Below, in pieces: positions 46,570-57,424 of a DNA stretch of 64,000 nt (positions are counted from its first letter, which is position 1; each line of letters begins with the position of its first letter). A model generated the notes under the pieces. It saw only the letters and a program-made list of their open reading frames with translations, had not been told where the DNA came from and did no database searches. A program made the translations under genes and the position numbers. The stretch is from Rhipicephalus microplus (taxonomy: Eukaryota; Arthropoda; Arachnida; Ixodida; Ixodidae): contig NC_134710.1 of the NCBI RefSeq assembly GCF_043290135.1, positions 10,674,821 to 10,738,820 of the forward strand, given 5' to 3'.

Positions 46570-48650
46570 CCTGATGGTTGTTGCTGCGTTTTTATTTATT
46601 TCAGATCTTTGAGTTTCGTGTGTTGTTTTTCTTGTACGCAGTGGGTGGTATTGGCAACCACCATTCCAATAAGTTTGGAGTCATAGTATTTAAAAAACCC
46701 TATTGGGCGTCAATAGCGGGAAAATATGCATGCAAAATTTTGTGGTTGGATGACCACTAATGTGTTTCGTGCGTGGTCGGTGATTTCGAACACAGCACGA
46801 TATATGGTGAAACTTATCTGTGATGTGCTGTGTCCCATGTCATCCGATTAAAAAACAGCTTGTTATGCTTGCCCCATTGGTGGAAATTACCACCAAAGAG
46901 GTTAATAGGAGCACATTACCTGCATGCTATATGAAATCAAAGCGAGTGAAACTTTTCCGTTAGCGGTTCATAAAGCGTCTTCTGTGGTGGCGCTCTGGTC
47001 TATTTCGATTGGCTCTAAACGTCCAATGGGCACGATCTCTGAAATACAGCTGTCGATACAGTTTGGGACGATCTGGAACGGGCGTGTACTTTGTAAACCA
47101 AAGTGAATCAGGGGTGTGCGTGATTGCGCAAGAAACTAAAAAAAAAATCAAGCTTTTCCAGCTTCACTGCTTAGAAACCGATATGGGCCGTGATGATGCG
47201 CCAAGACGCCGGGATAAAATGACCCTAGTATTTTTAATAACACCGGAGATGTGCCAACCCTCACGATTCTGGAGCAAACCTTGTCTGCATTCGTCCCTGC
47301 GACAATTAAAAGCCGTTAAACTTGGCGCACGAATATCATTCAAACGTAAAGCCAGCCACTGAAATCTATTTTGTGTGATGCAGCGACCACTTGACCTGGG
47401 AATAATTGCGTCGCGAAGGCGAAACTTTTTCCGCATGCTCTGATCGAAGCAGACGACAAACAAAAGCAGACGACGGCTTGTCTGGCTAGGCTGACGGGCG
47501 CAACTTGTGTCTGGTTGTGAAGTAATACTCTCAACATCAGCTCACTCCATGACGTTGCCGAAACACTTCTCTCATCTGGCACGCCTGTCGTGTTCGTCAT
47601 ATCGTTACCCACATAGGAGAAAATTTGGTCACGCTGTCGAAAATGTGCAAGTACTTTTTGAGAGCTCTCTTACGTGCCGTGCAGCTAGCGAAAAGAACGT
47701 GGCGTCGTAAACAGCTTATCGGTCAGTGTGAATTTTAACAAATGTATCTCGCTTGAGTTTCTTCAGCGTTCGACTGGATGTGTTGTGATTACCGCTGCTT
47801 TTCGGTGCTATTAAGCGGTGTGAAAACCAGTGTCAGCGTATTGTTGTACGGTGAAGCGTAGTGAAGCCTGTGCCTTGGTATGTTTATCAAGCGAGACGGG
47901 CGCTTGTGTATCAACGGCAACTAGCACTCGAGAAGCCTGCAACCTGTGTTTGTGCGGGGGTAACAGTTCGTCCGGTTCATTTCCAGTCTTTCAGTTTTGT
48001 GCTGTGCCACATTTCTGATTGACAGCGTTTTGGCTCGTTACTTGAGTGACCCCGAGTACGTACGGTAACGTATGATCTACGCCCTGTGTTGGATTCTTGC
48101 TTCGCCACTGGTTATCCCGTGCACTTTAATTTATTGTGAGCAGTGCAGTGTTCGGGAGTGAAACAATGCTCGTTGTTAACGGTGGTGCTGTGTTGACGTT
48201 TACAAGAAATGTGAAGCGGCTGTGTTCGTATGACAGAATAGTGAAAGACAGCGTTGATAACTGTTTCGTCCTGTAAAGTTTCGGCAGTGGGGCTTGGCGT
48301 TTTTGCTTGTTAAATCGTCAATTATGCTCTTTTTGTGATAACCATCGTATGGGCATCGTGATGGGTCGACCGAAGCCGCGAGATGCTACATTCTGTTGTG
48401 AATCGTGTTGCTTTGGCAGCAAGCCTAGACTATTCTTCGGTAAGAACTGAAGATTTCTACCTGCCAGCGAAAGCCCGTGAACGTCAAGTTTCCCCCCGGC
48501 CCACAGAAAGAGCAAAGATTTCACCAGTGTCTTGCTTTGGATGAAGTTGTAGGCCAGTACCGGCTAACTAAAGGTTTTGTTTGTTTGTGTGGCCATTGTT
48601 TTGCACGGCACTAGAGCCTTGAAACCAGCGGCTCGTAGCCAGCTCTAACA
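46570..48650. other. No recognisable gene
   Basis: Mixed-composition DNA with several short frames but no motif. The part from 47700 to 48650 is less AT-rich and could be a 5' untranslated exon of the frame at 48659. Confidence 0.4.
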
Positions 48651-48658
48651 CTTTATCA

Positions 48659-48794
48659 ATGGACGTGCACGCCTGGCCGGTGTTTCATTACTATGTCATC
48701 GGCAGCTTCCATTTGGCAGATGTTATTTACGTGTTGGCCCCAGAGCACACTTGGTTCCTGATGACACTGACGGCTACTAAATGCTCTGCCATCG
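48659..48794 (+). CDS. Weak candidate first coding exon
   Basis: ATG at 48659 (context TCAATGG) follows an in-frame upstream stop and opens 45 codons. They include VFHYYVIGSFHLADVIYVLA and end in a consensus donor GTGAGT at 48795. The product is hydrophobic and unrecognised. The region downstream is occupied by gypsy 2, so if this is an exon the intron contains that element. Confidence 0.2.
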
Positions 48795-48800
48795 GTGAGT

Positions 48801-49100
48801 TGATCTTGAGAGCTTAATGTGTTGCTATTCGTGTAGTACTATAAAGTGTGCAAGTTCTTCAGCCCACCATATGTAATTTTTCTTTATTTTAGGTTCAAGT
48901 ATAAAAAATTTACTAATACCGTTATACACATACGTACAATATAGAGAGGGGGCAAATACATCGGCAGCTTTTTGTTATTTGATGTAGCCGAGCTCTTGTT
49001 TGATTATTAAGATGGGCCTGTCTATTTACCACGTTTGATAGTTGGAAATATTTATGTGAATTTATTTGTCACTCTAATTTCGTTTAATTAACGAGAACCT
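48801..49100. other. No recognisable gene
   Basis: AT-rich sequence between the candidate exon and gypsy 2; nothing supported. Confidence 0.5.
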
Positions 49101-49472
49101 AGTAATTGCTAGAGATATTGTACTTGGGAAAACTGCTCGTGTGTGCATCTATGATGCTTCTTGTCGAGACAATCAAAGATGCATGGAAGTATGTCGGGAG
49201 TATGAAGGCGAGAACTTCAGAGGTTAAGCGCAAGTAGTTCCCGTAGTCAATTTCGACTTCCTGTTATCAAGACCTGATATAACACGCATAACGATTAGCA
49301 CAATTTGTAATGACGAAGTTGAAATCAGAAGGGAGAGCGTTAAAGCAAATATCGCCCACAAGGCTTACCGTAGGCCGGCTACCAGAGAAGATGTACCGTT
49401 GATGTTTCTCGAGCTTTTGTGTATTGGTGCATACCCAAAAGTCACAAGAGCCATTGAGGTACCTTTTATATT

Positions 49473-49800
49473 ATGAGACAACACCATTTCCAAGAAAAAA
49501 CATACAAGCTCTGTCATGAAAAGAAAGTATGGTTAAAAAAGGAGCTCCAAGGAATGCTAGAGGCGGGAACCATGAGGCCTTCAACTTCATATTGCGCTTC
49601 ACCCATTAAAATTGCTCCAAAAAAGATGATTCATTTCTCCTGTGTGCAAATTATAGGCTCAATAATAAACAGACTGCTCTTTTTTCCGTACCCACTGCCA
49701 CGAATTAATGAGATCATTGAAGAAATCGGAGGATGTCAGTGGTTTTCCTGCATTGACCTAAGTAAAGATTACTTGCACGTATGTGCAAAGGATACTTACA
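49473..49800 (+). pseudogene. Gypsy 2 reverse transcriptase, N-terminal part
   Basis: Encodes VWLKKELQGMLEAGTMRPST, SYCASPIKIAPKK, then PYPLPRINEIIEEIGGCQWF and SCIDLSKDYLHV. These correspond to the RT fingers and the start of the palm (F-S-x-L-D-L, first catalytic aspartate kept as CIDLSK). The frame then runs into inserted sequence at about 49800. The rest of the RT resumes near 51045. Confidence 0.75.
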
Positions 49801-49829
49801 TTTATTACCCATGCACATTGGAGTTCTTT

Positions 49830-50165
49830 TAATAGCTGTATATCATTAATTAACGTCATTTCGTTCCTGATTCTACTACCATTTTTATTGTATGTTTCGT
49901 TGTTTTCATAGTTATGCACAATTACTGAACATTGTTTTGTTACCATTTTTACTGGCATGTTTTATTGCATGTTTGCGTTGTTTTTGTTACTATCAATAAT
50001 TACTTAATCGCTTTTTGTTGCCATTTTGTTGTACTTATCAACATGTCATTTTCTAACAGGAGGTCCCCTTTCAGCCTTGTGCTGTGGGACTTTCTTTTGT
50101 ATATACTACCCCAATGCGTGTATATTTTTTGCGACAAATAAAGATTTCTCTCTCTCTCTCTTAAG
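49830..50165 (+). mobile_element. LINE 3' tail (plus orientation)
   Basis: Ends with AATAAAG followed by (TC)n at 50138-50163. About 80 bases upstream is a hairpin-like GGAGGTCCCCTTT ... GTGGGACTTTC. This layout is typical of 3' ends of tick CR1-like LINEs as I recall them. No coding sequence remains. Confidence 0.5.
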
Positions 50166-50225
50166 TGCCGTTAAAAAAGATACAAAAAATTTACTTTACC
50201 ACATTCGTCACTCCTTTCGACATCT

Positions 50226-51020
50226 ATGAAGGAGGAGGAAGACGAAGCTACTTTAATGACGCCAAAAATGAGTCAGCTGGGGGAGGCGGATAGGGTCAGA
50301 GAAAAGAAGACGATGAGCCCTCAGGATGTTCTAGGTGGCTGAAAGTTCGTGTGCTTCGGCGACCCCTATCACCCAGCGTACTATCCGCAGTTGGTAGTCC
50401 GGTAGTGAGCTGCGCAGAGCAGCCTCCCATCGTTCGTGTCCTTGTTTGCACAAGTTCTATATGTATAATGAAAGTCGGCTCGGGGACTCGAGAAAAAGCG
50501 ACAATGACGTAAGGTGTCATGCGGGTGAATTTTAGAATGTATGACCGGGGAAATCAAGGTGCCTGTTTGGAGTCGGTGCCAAACTATTTTATTAGTCTGG
50601 GTAGCGATTTATGGGCTGGTGGGTAGATCATGCAAGAATTGTGGTAATGTAATCTCATGGTAGGTGAATAGGCACTCGCGCGCACTGTGAAAGGAAGGCA
50701 GACCGTCCACTGCCCGGTTGTCGAGTGCTCGAGCTTGCTCATGAACGGCTGTTTTCCCGGGATGTCCACAATGCGCGGGAACCTACAAAATGGTGATTTT
50801 TCGTTGAGGTGGAGGGAGCAATTGCAAGATACGGTTTGCGGGTGCATAAATTCGACGCATAGCAAAATTACAAATGACCTTTTTGAGTCCGAGAAGATAT
50901 ACTTCGCCTGCGTGTGAGCGATTGCTAACGCAATCCCTGCTTCTTCTGCCTCGATTGGTTGAGCCGCTCGGTCGAAGGTGGCACTACGAAGTAATTTCTG
51001 GGCATCACCCCCGCAAAGGC
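50226..51020 (-). pseudogene. LINE RNase H and C-terminal remnant
   Basis: Read on the minus strand, the region starts with AEEAGIALAIAHTQ and FSDSKRSF, the A-E-E and D-S core of a LINE-type RNase H. After degenerate sequence it has HERWEAALRSSLPDYQLRIV followed by RWV, a block I recall from the C terminus of tick I/CR1-like LINEs. It ends in TCATTAAAG(T)-like sequence and a (TCC)n tail (complement at 50226-50260). It is 5'-truncated and broken by frameshifts. It sits tail-to-tail with the plus-strand LINE tail at 49830-50165. Confidence 0.55.
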
Positions 51021-51044
51021 AGGACGATGGGAGTATTCTGCGGC

Positions 51045-52020
51045 ATCGACATAAGCGACCGGAGTCGAAGATGCGTAGCGTTTACGAAGCGGTCTAGCTC
51101 TGACTTTTTTGGATGGAAGAACCGTGGATCATGGTTCTAAAATATGATAAATGACGTACTTAAGGACTTCATCGGAATATACTGTAATGCATACGTGGAT
51201 AACATTATTATTCACTCAGAAACGCAGGAAGAATGCGGATATTTTGAGCCACTTAGCGTCACTAGACTTAAGATCAACATAAAGAAGAGTGAGTTCTGCA
51301 GAAAAGCAGTGTTTCTGGGAAGGCTTTTTGATGGGAGAACCAAGGGTACTAAAGAGAAGAGCGTCGATCTCATTGAGAAGCTTACTAAACCTTATGAAAT
51401 ACACTCCTTAAGAGTGTTTCTTGGACTCTCCGGTCATTTTCGTGCATTTATAAAGGACTATGCAACAAAAACGAAATACTTAATCGCATTGACTCAAAAA
51501 GGCGTATCCTTCGTCTGGTCTGACGAATGTCAGATGAGCTACCTGGAACTTTTCCGGGCCATTTTATCTGACCCTGTACTAGCGCTGCCCGGCTTTGATC
51601 TTCCGTTTGAATTATATTCAGATGCATCTCACTACGCTGCAGACGCCATCCTGTATCAACGCGATGAAAAAAGGAACCCGGAAGAAAGCCTACAGTCATC
51701 GGCTAGTATTCTTGCACGTTCACGAAGACGCAGGAAAATTACACGACAACAGAGAAGGATGCTTTAGCAGTTGTAATGGCTCACAGAAACTTCAGAAGAT
51801 ACGAAGAAGGCAAACATTTCAACATGTTTACTGATAACCAGGCGTTGACCTATTTATTGAAACTTGCACAGCCAAAGGGCAAAATAGCTCGATGGTTCAG
51901 CCAAATCCAACAATTTAGTTTCGACGTAACGCATAGACTCGGCCGAAGGCACCCGGACACTGATGTCTTGTCCGTCTTCACGTGCCACAAGACATTGCGG
52001 ACGGAAGCATCGACTTGCTG
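51045..52020 (+). pseudogene. Gypsy 2 RT palm/thumb and RNase H
   Basis: Resumes after the insertion with RSRRCVAFTKRSSS. It then has NDVLKDFIGIYCNAYVDNII, in which the catalytic YVDD is YVDN. Next come FLGLSGHFRAFIKDYATKTK and ALPGFDLPFELYSDASHYAA, the RNase H start with its aspartate. After a stop at 51765 the next frame continues with RNase H, FNMFTDNQALTYLLKLAQPK, and ends in HRLGRRHPDTDVLS. The RT core between these pieces also has a short deletion near 51120. Confidence 0.8.
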
Positions 52021-53085
52021 AAACTATAAGAGGGCACGCGAGACATGAAACTCCACAATGGAAAGATGTATGTCCCTGAAACAAAAGTGCATCAAGTAAT
52101 CAAATTACATCACAACAGTTCATATTCGGGAGGGCACGATGGATCTTGGAGGACATACCACAAACTTACTCAGTAATTTACATGGCAAAATATAAAAGCA
52201 GATGTTGCCCAATATGTGAATACGTGCCAAATGGTGAAGTAAAAATACAACACTCGGCTAAATATAATGGTATAGCTAGAATATTCTACTGTACCATTCG
52301 AAGTAGTTCACCTTGGTTTCACTGGAGTTAAGGAAAAGAGTGAAGGCGCCAAAGGAACTCAAGATTTCCTGGTCGCGGTGGATGAGTGCACGTGCTTCGC
52401 GGCCACAAAAGCTGCTAGAACAAGTCGCGAAACGCGCAATAGCACTGTTGCAAAGAGAAATTTTCAAACACGCCAAGGCCATTGTTGCCGACAGTGAGCC
52501 AGCGTTTAGGAGTTAGAAGCTGCGCAACTGGGCAGGCGAAAGGAGCATCGTGCTTCGATAACCAGCACCTTATCACCCGGAGGATAGATATCTTTATATC
52601 CTAATTAGAGACTTCAAAATGTATACAAAATGGTACCCGCAATTGAAGGGAGGCTGCGAGAGTGCTTTTGAAGTAGCCGTACATAATCATAACAGGTCTT
52701 ACACCACCAGCATAGGGTGCAGCTCGCAACTCGCGGCGTTTGGTACTGTTCCTTAGTTGCTAACAGACGAAAATCTGGACTTAATTGGCAGGATCACACT
52801 GAAGAAACGCCCCGAGACCCAACTCCAACGATGAAAATACAGCGGTACAATGAAGATGCAGTTTGATCGTCACCACAGCACGAAGATGCCAGAGATCAAC
52901 TCTGGTTCCATGATACCAGTTAGAAAAGGAATGGACTCAAAAGACCCATTTACTGGTCGATACCTTCTTAGTGAAGGACCAAGCACCAAGGACTTCTCAA
53001 AACGTTCTATTATACCGGCCAAGTGTAAGAACAGAGGAGACGTCTATCGAAAATGTGGTGCCATATTACCAGCGTGGGGGGAATG
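52021..53085 (+). pseudogene. Gypsy 2 integrase remnant
   Basis: Pieces in several frames: HHNSSYSGGH (zinc-binding histidines), CPICEYVPNGEV (cysteine pair), VAVDECTCF (first catalytic aspartate) and, near 52483, IVADSEPAFRS (second). Weak PAYHPE-like text is near 52560. The C-terminal tail is at 52850-53086 with VRKGMDSKDPFTGRYLLSEG. Stops and frameshifts are frequent, so it is inactive. Confidence 0.7.
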
Positions 53086-53103
53086 AGATCCGGCCGGGGA
53101 GAG

Positions 53104-53527
<424 letters not shown>

Positions 53528-53530
<3 letters not shown>

Positions 53531-53576
53531 ACAGTCCTGATGAAGGCCAGACTCTAGGCCGAAACGTCGAAGTAAA
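53528..53576 (+). ncRNA. Hammerhead-ribozyme-like motif (Penelope type)
   Basis: CTGATGA (53537-53543) and GAAA (53561-53564) flank a GGCC/GGCC stem II with an 8-base loop. GAAACGTC supplies a minimal stem III (ACGT) and a GUC cleavage triplet ending at 53568. Stem I can form: C36-G69 and T35-A70 (last two digits), a small internal loop, then TTTAC (53528-53532) with GTAAA (53572-53576). This is the compact type I form known from Penelope-like elements. There is one extra A before stem II. Confidence 0.65.
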
Positions 53577-53608
53577 CCACGTTGTGACCGCTCACGGAGG
53601 ATCTACTG

Positions 53609-53611
<3 letters not shown>

Positions 53612-53684
<73 letters not shown>
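53612..53684. repeat. (AT)n microsatellite, left of gypsy 3
   Basis: About 36 AT units directly against the 5' LTR. The tract resumes at 61621 on the other side of the element, so the element inserted into it. Confidence 0.97.
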
Positions 53685-53687
<3 letters not shown>

Positions 53688-54409
53688 CAGCGGCACTCGT
53701 CTTCGCACAGCTGAATTCTCCGGCAGCGTCTCATTCTCCAGCAGCGCCTCCTTCTCCGGTAGCGTCTCCGTGCTTGCTCGGGAAACGCTGCACTGCGTTA
53801 ATGTGGACTCCGAGCCCTGAGCGCGTCCACTCGACGCGGTTGCCCATTGGTTCAACGAACATTCAAAAAAAATTACGGCATATTCACGGGGTGAATGATG
53901 ATGAATGGGCGAAGCTCCGGAGGGATTCATCGGTAAACTGTGAATCTTCCGTGTAATTCGCCCAGTCGATCATCATGTAAAGACGTGAGAAACGCTGTGT
54001 GTGTATATACACAAATCAACTTTTATTTGTTCTTAGACGATGGATGGCTTGCGATGTCCCTTGCCTCGCGCGCTCGCACATCGGGATTCTGTCTGCGAGC
54101 GCGCGCGGCTGCCGCCTTGCGCTCTCTCCGCTGTGCAGCCTTATCCATCCGGCGACTCCGAGCGCGCGCCAACAGTGGACGAATTTTATTACAGCGCTCC
54201 CCCTAGCGTACGTCGCCGCACTAAATCGAACGATTGCCTTCAACCAATGACACGCGCCATAGGTGACATCATTCCTATTTTATAAGATCTCGCTTCTTTC
54301 ATCAACTACAAGTACCGCTTTCTAGTTTATAACATCTTGCATCTTTTCATCATCAGCTACAAGTACCACCATCTAGTAAACACTACAAGAACTAAACGAG
54401 AGGTGGCTA

Positions 54410-55893
54410 CATGGATGGATGGATGCTATGAGCGTCCCCTTTATAACGGGGTGGTGACAAGTATGCCACCAGGCTCGGAAAAAAAAAAACTTTTTTCTTT
54501 TTTTTTTATGTTGGCCTAATGCCTCTACTTCGATAAATTCTATCTTAATGGAAAAAAAGGTAAATTTTCAGCTTAAGTTCTCTGCCATTTACGGCACACT
54601 GTCCATATTTTATTTTTCCAATATTTATTTTTGTCCTTTCTCTCTAATTTTCTGCCACCAATACTCTAACCGTCTCTTACTTATTTCAATCGCGGGTGTG
54701 TTCAGCTTTCCATTGTTGTCCCTAAAACCCAAGGCTTCCTGTAGGCTCGTGCCCAAACGTACACCTGGGTGGATATCTTCACATTCAATCAGAACATGCT
54801 CCGCCGTTTCCTTATCTTTCCCGCAGCATGTGCATTGTTCTTCTTCTTTACTGAATCTTGCTTTATAACTACGCGTTCTAAGGCAACCCGATCTCGCTTC
54901 AAACAGTAAAGCGCTTCCCCTTGAATTATCGTAAAATGCCTCCCTCCTTATTTCATTTTTGCCCTTTCGGTAGTTACTCAGAGCCGGTTTTTTCTCCATA
55001 GCTGCCATCCAGTAAATCCTCTCCGCCTCCCTGACCTTTCCCTTAACGCTCTTTGTTGACATATGGCTCACAATACCAGCCGTATATTTACTAGTGAGTC
55101 TTCTAGTTCTTTTTCTCCACTCTGTGTCCACGCTCTTCCTATACAAATAACGGAACACCTTCTCTGCCCATCTACTCTCCTTCATATTTCTTAGCCTTTC
55201 TTCGAACCTTATTTTGCTCTGCGCTTCCCTCGCCTCAAAACCTGCCCACCCCATATCGCCCTTTACAGCCTCGTTTGTCGTCTTCCCGTGAGCACCCAAC
55301 GCGAGGCGTCCCACAGTCCTTTGATTTACATCCATTCCCGATTGCACCTCTGCCCTCATGCACACCACTGAGTTCCCAAAAGTAAGCCCTGGAACCATTA
55401 CACCCTTCCACAGACCTCGAAGCACCTCATACCTATTGTATCCCCACAACGCTCTGTGCTTCATTATTGCCGCATTCCTCTTTCCTTTTGCTGCCGAGGC
55501 TTTTTCCTGTACCTCCATGTATCTATCACTCTCATTTACCCATACTCCAAGGTACTTGTATTCACTTACCCTCGGTATTTCTTGGCCTTGTATGGACACC
55601 GTCTGATCACAGGGATCATTGAATACCATCAATCCACACTTCGTTACACTGAATCCTAGTCCAAGAGCTTCACCTTCCCTTCCGCATATATTCGCCAGCT
55701 GCTGTATATCATCTCGACTGTCCGCAAATAAGACGATATCGTCCGCATAAAATAAACCTGGAAGCTTCTGCTCAATCATCATGCCGCCCTGTTTGTGTGA
55801 CAGATTAAATCCAATGTTGCTACCTTCTAGCGCTTTTTCCATACTCACCATGTACAGCATGAATAACAGTGGGGACAAAGGACATACAGGAGA
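54410..55893 (-). pseudogene. LINE reverse transcriptase, C-terminal 426 codons, 5'-truncated
   Basis: On the minus strand an unbroken frame (55905-54625) starts within RT motif 4 (CPLSPLLFMLYM). It carries the catalytic LFYADDIVLFADSRDD (YADD intact), then LGLGFSVTKCGLMVFN and YKYLGVWVN. A long thumb/connector region ends in a Cys/His motif, CTCCGKDKETAEHVLIEC (C-x2-C-x8-H-x4-C), found at the C terminus of several LINE clades. The 3' untranslated end has an A-rich/T-rich run and a CATCCATCCATC-like tail (complement at 54413-54424). The open frame implies a recent insertion. Clade not assigned. Confidence 0.85.
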
Positions 55894-55896
55894 CGG

Positions 55897-56018
55897 TACC
55901 GCCATCTAGTGAACACTGCAAGAACTAAACTAGAGGTGGCTACATACAGGGGACGGTACCGCCATCTAGTGAACACTGCAAGAACTAAACTAGAGGTGGC
56001 TACATAAAGGCTACAGGG
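55897..56018. repeat. 62-bp tandem duplication
   Basis: GGGGACGGTACCGCCATCTA and the rest of the unit occur twice in a row, nearly identical, to the right of the LINE; a third, diverged copy is on the left of it. Confidence 0.9.
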
Positions 56019-56448
56019 GACGCACAGCCCACGCCCTAAGGAGCTTCGCCCCTAAAACAAAAAAGTGAGCCTTCGAGCGAGACCGCATAGCGACGCATCG
56101 CCAGAGAGAAGAGAACTAGCCGAGATTCGAGCCGGGACCGCAGAGCAACGCATCGCAGAGCGAGCCGAGACGCGAGTGGCGTCGGACGTATCCTATCGAG
56201 CTCCTGCACCGAGTCCAGTTTCCTTTTACATGTAACCACTGCCGATTCACTTGTAACTTAGCACAACACAGTTTTTCTTAAAATTTGAACCTTGCCTTGA
56301 CTACATTCATTCGGACATCGCTGGCATGGCGCATCCGACAGGATGTGAATCGACCGAGCTGCATGCGGAGGAGGAAACGACGCCACGAGAAAGAACGACG
56401 TGACACCGTACATCGTCTCGGGACTCCGAAACGACCATCGTCGAAAGC

Positions 56449-57424
56449 GTGTTCACGACCCTCGACCACAGCACGATGGCCAATGCAACGAAAAAGCAAC
56501 TCGTCGACGAGCTGAGAGCACGAGGTCTACGGTGCTCTGGACGAAAGGACGAGCTCATCGCAAGAATCATCCGCGACAACATCACTCGCCAAGCCCTAGA
56601 GCCGACGGACTCGTCAACGAAGGACCAGGCTGCCTACGACGACGACAGGCAGGCGCACCTGGAGACGCTGTCCGCCGACAACGCGAGGCTTTGCGCTGAA
56701 CTGAGCAGCCTGCGAGCCCAGCTTAACCGTGTGACCACGAGTGAACGTGAGACATTGCACGAAGCCCATCAGAACGCTTCACTGCCAACGGAACGGGCGA
56801 CGACTCCAACCCTCGGGCTGCACCATTCCGTCCCTGCTGACATAACGATGTCCTCGCGTTCGATGCGGCCACCGTCACTGAACGACGGCACCAACCAAGA
56901 CGCGGCACGCCCCGCCGCACCGAGCGTTTCAACGCACGAGAGAGAACCTTCCATGGCCCAGATCCTCGCCACGCTCGCGAACACACAAGCCCTGCTCGCC
57001 AACACGCTGTCGAGAGGCCCACCGACGACGAGCCCGATCCAGATTCATTCCACAAGCGACACGTCATCCTCAATCCCCTTATTCGATGGGACGCCGCAAC
57101 AAAGTACTCACGAATGGATTACGCAAGTGGAGAAAATCGCAGCGCTCGCCCACTGGACGCCATCGCTGACGTTGGTGACAGCAGCAAGCCGCTTGACGGG
57201 ATCTGCCAAGGATTGGAACAGCGCCTACGGCTCACAGTATGACACCTGGGAGCAATGGAAGGAAGCGCTCATTCTCCGATTCAAACGAAAGCTGACAATG
57301 CAGGAGTTCCTCGAACTGCAGACGAAGCGACGCCTTCAGAGCCACGAGGCCATCGTCGAGTACATGTACTCGAAGAACGCCATTCTGAACAAGGCGCCGT
57401 ACCGTTTAGCAGAGGAAGACGTAT
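56449..57424 (+). pseudogene. Gypsy 3 Gag, N-terminal and capsid part, with SAP domain
   Basis: Likely start is ATG at 56476 (ATGGCCAATGC); an in-frame ATG at 56449 adds nine residues. Residues about 5-35 (KKQLVDELRARGLRCSGRKD then ELIARII) fit a SAP motif: a helix, a glycine turn, Gly-x-Lys-x-Asp/Glu-L and a second helix. SAP motifs bind AT-rich DNA in nuclear proteins. A heptad-like stretch follows (ADNARLCAELSSLRAQLNRV). The capsid region has SIPLFDGTPQQSTHEWITQV and WEQWKEALILRFKRKLTMQE, typical of retrotransposon Gag. A frameshift near 57417-57424 moves the remaining capsid text into the frame of pol. Confidence 0.8.

Larger units (their letters stand above)
53871..56057. mobile_element. 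Tick repeat inserted in the LTR, itself split by a LINE
   Basis: Inverted motifs GGGCGAAGCTCC (near 53907) and GGAGCTTCGCCC (near 56040) lie at the two ends. The left part also folds (ATGATGATGAATGGGCGAA against TTCGCCCAGTCGATCATCAT). Non-LINE sequence amounts to roughly 0.7 kb. It includes a roughly 60-bp block (GCCATCTAGTGAACACTGCA ... GAGGTGGCTACAT) found once on the left (54366) and twice in tandem on the right (55902 and 55964). Probably a non-autonomous DNA element; superfamily unknown. A related end occurs at 24227. Confidence 0.55.
53685..56326 (+). repeat. 5' LTR of gypsy 3, interrupted
   Basis: LTR sequence at 53685-53870 and about 56058-56326 is continuous with respect to the intact 3' copy. 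The end reads CATCGCTGGCA, against CATCGCTGACA in the 3' LTR. Confidence 0.92.
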
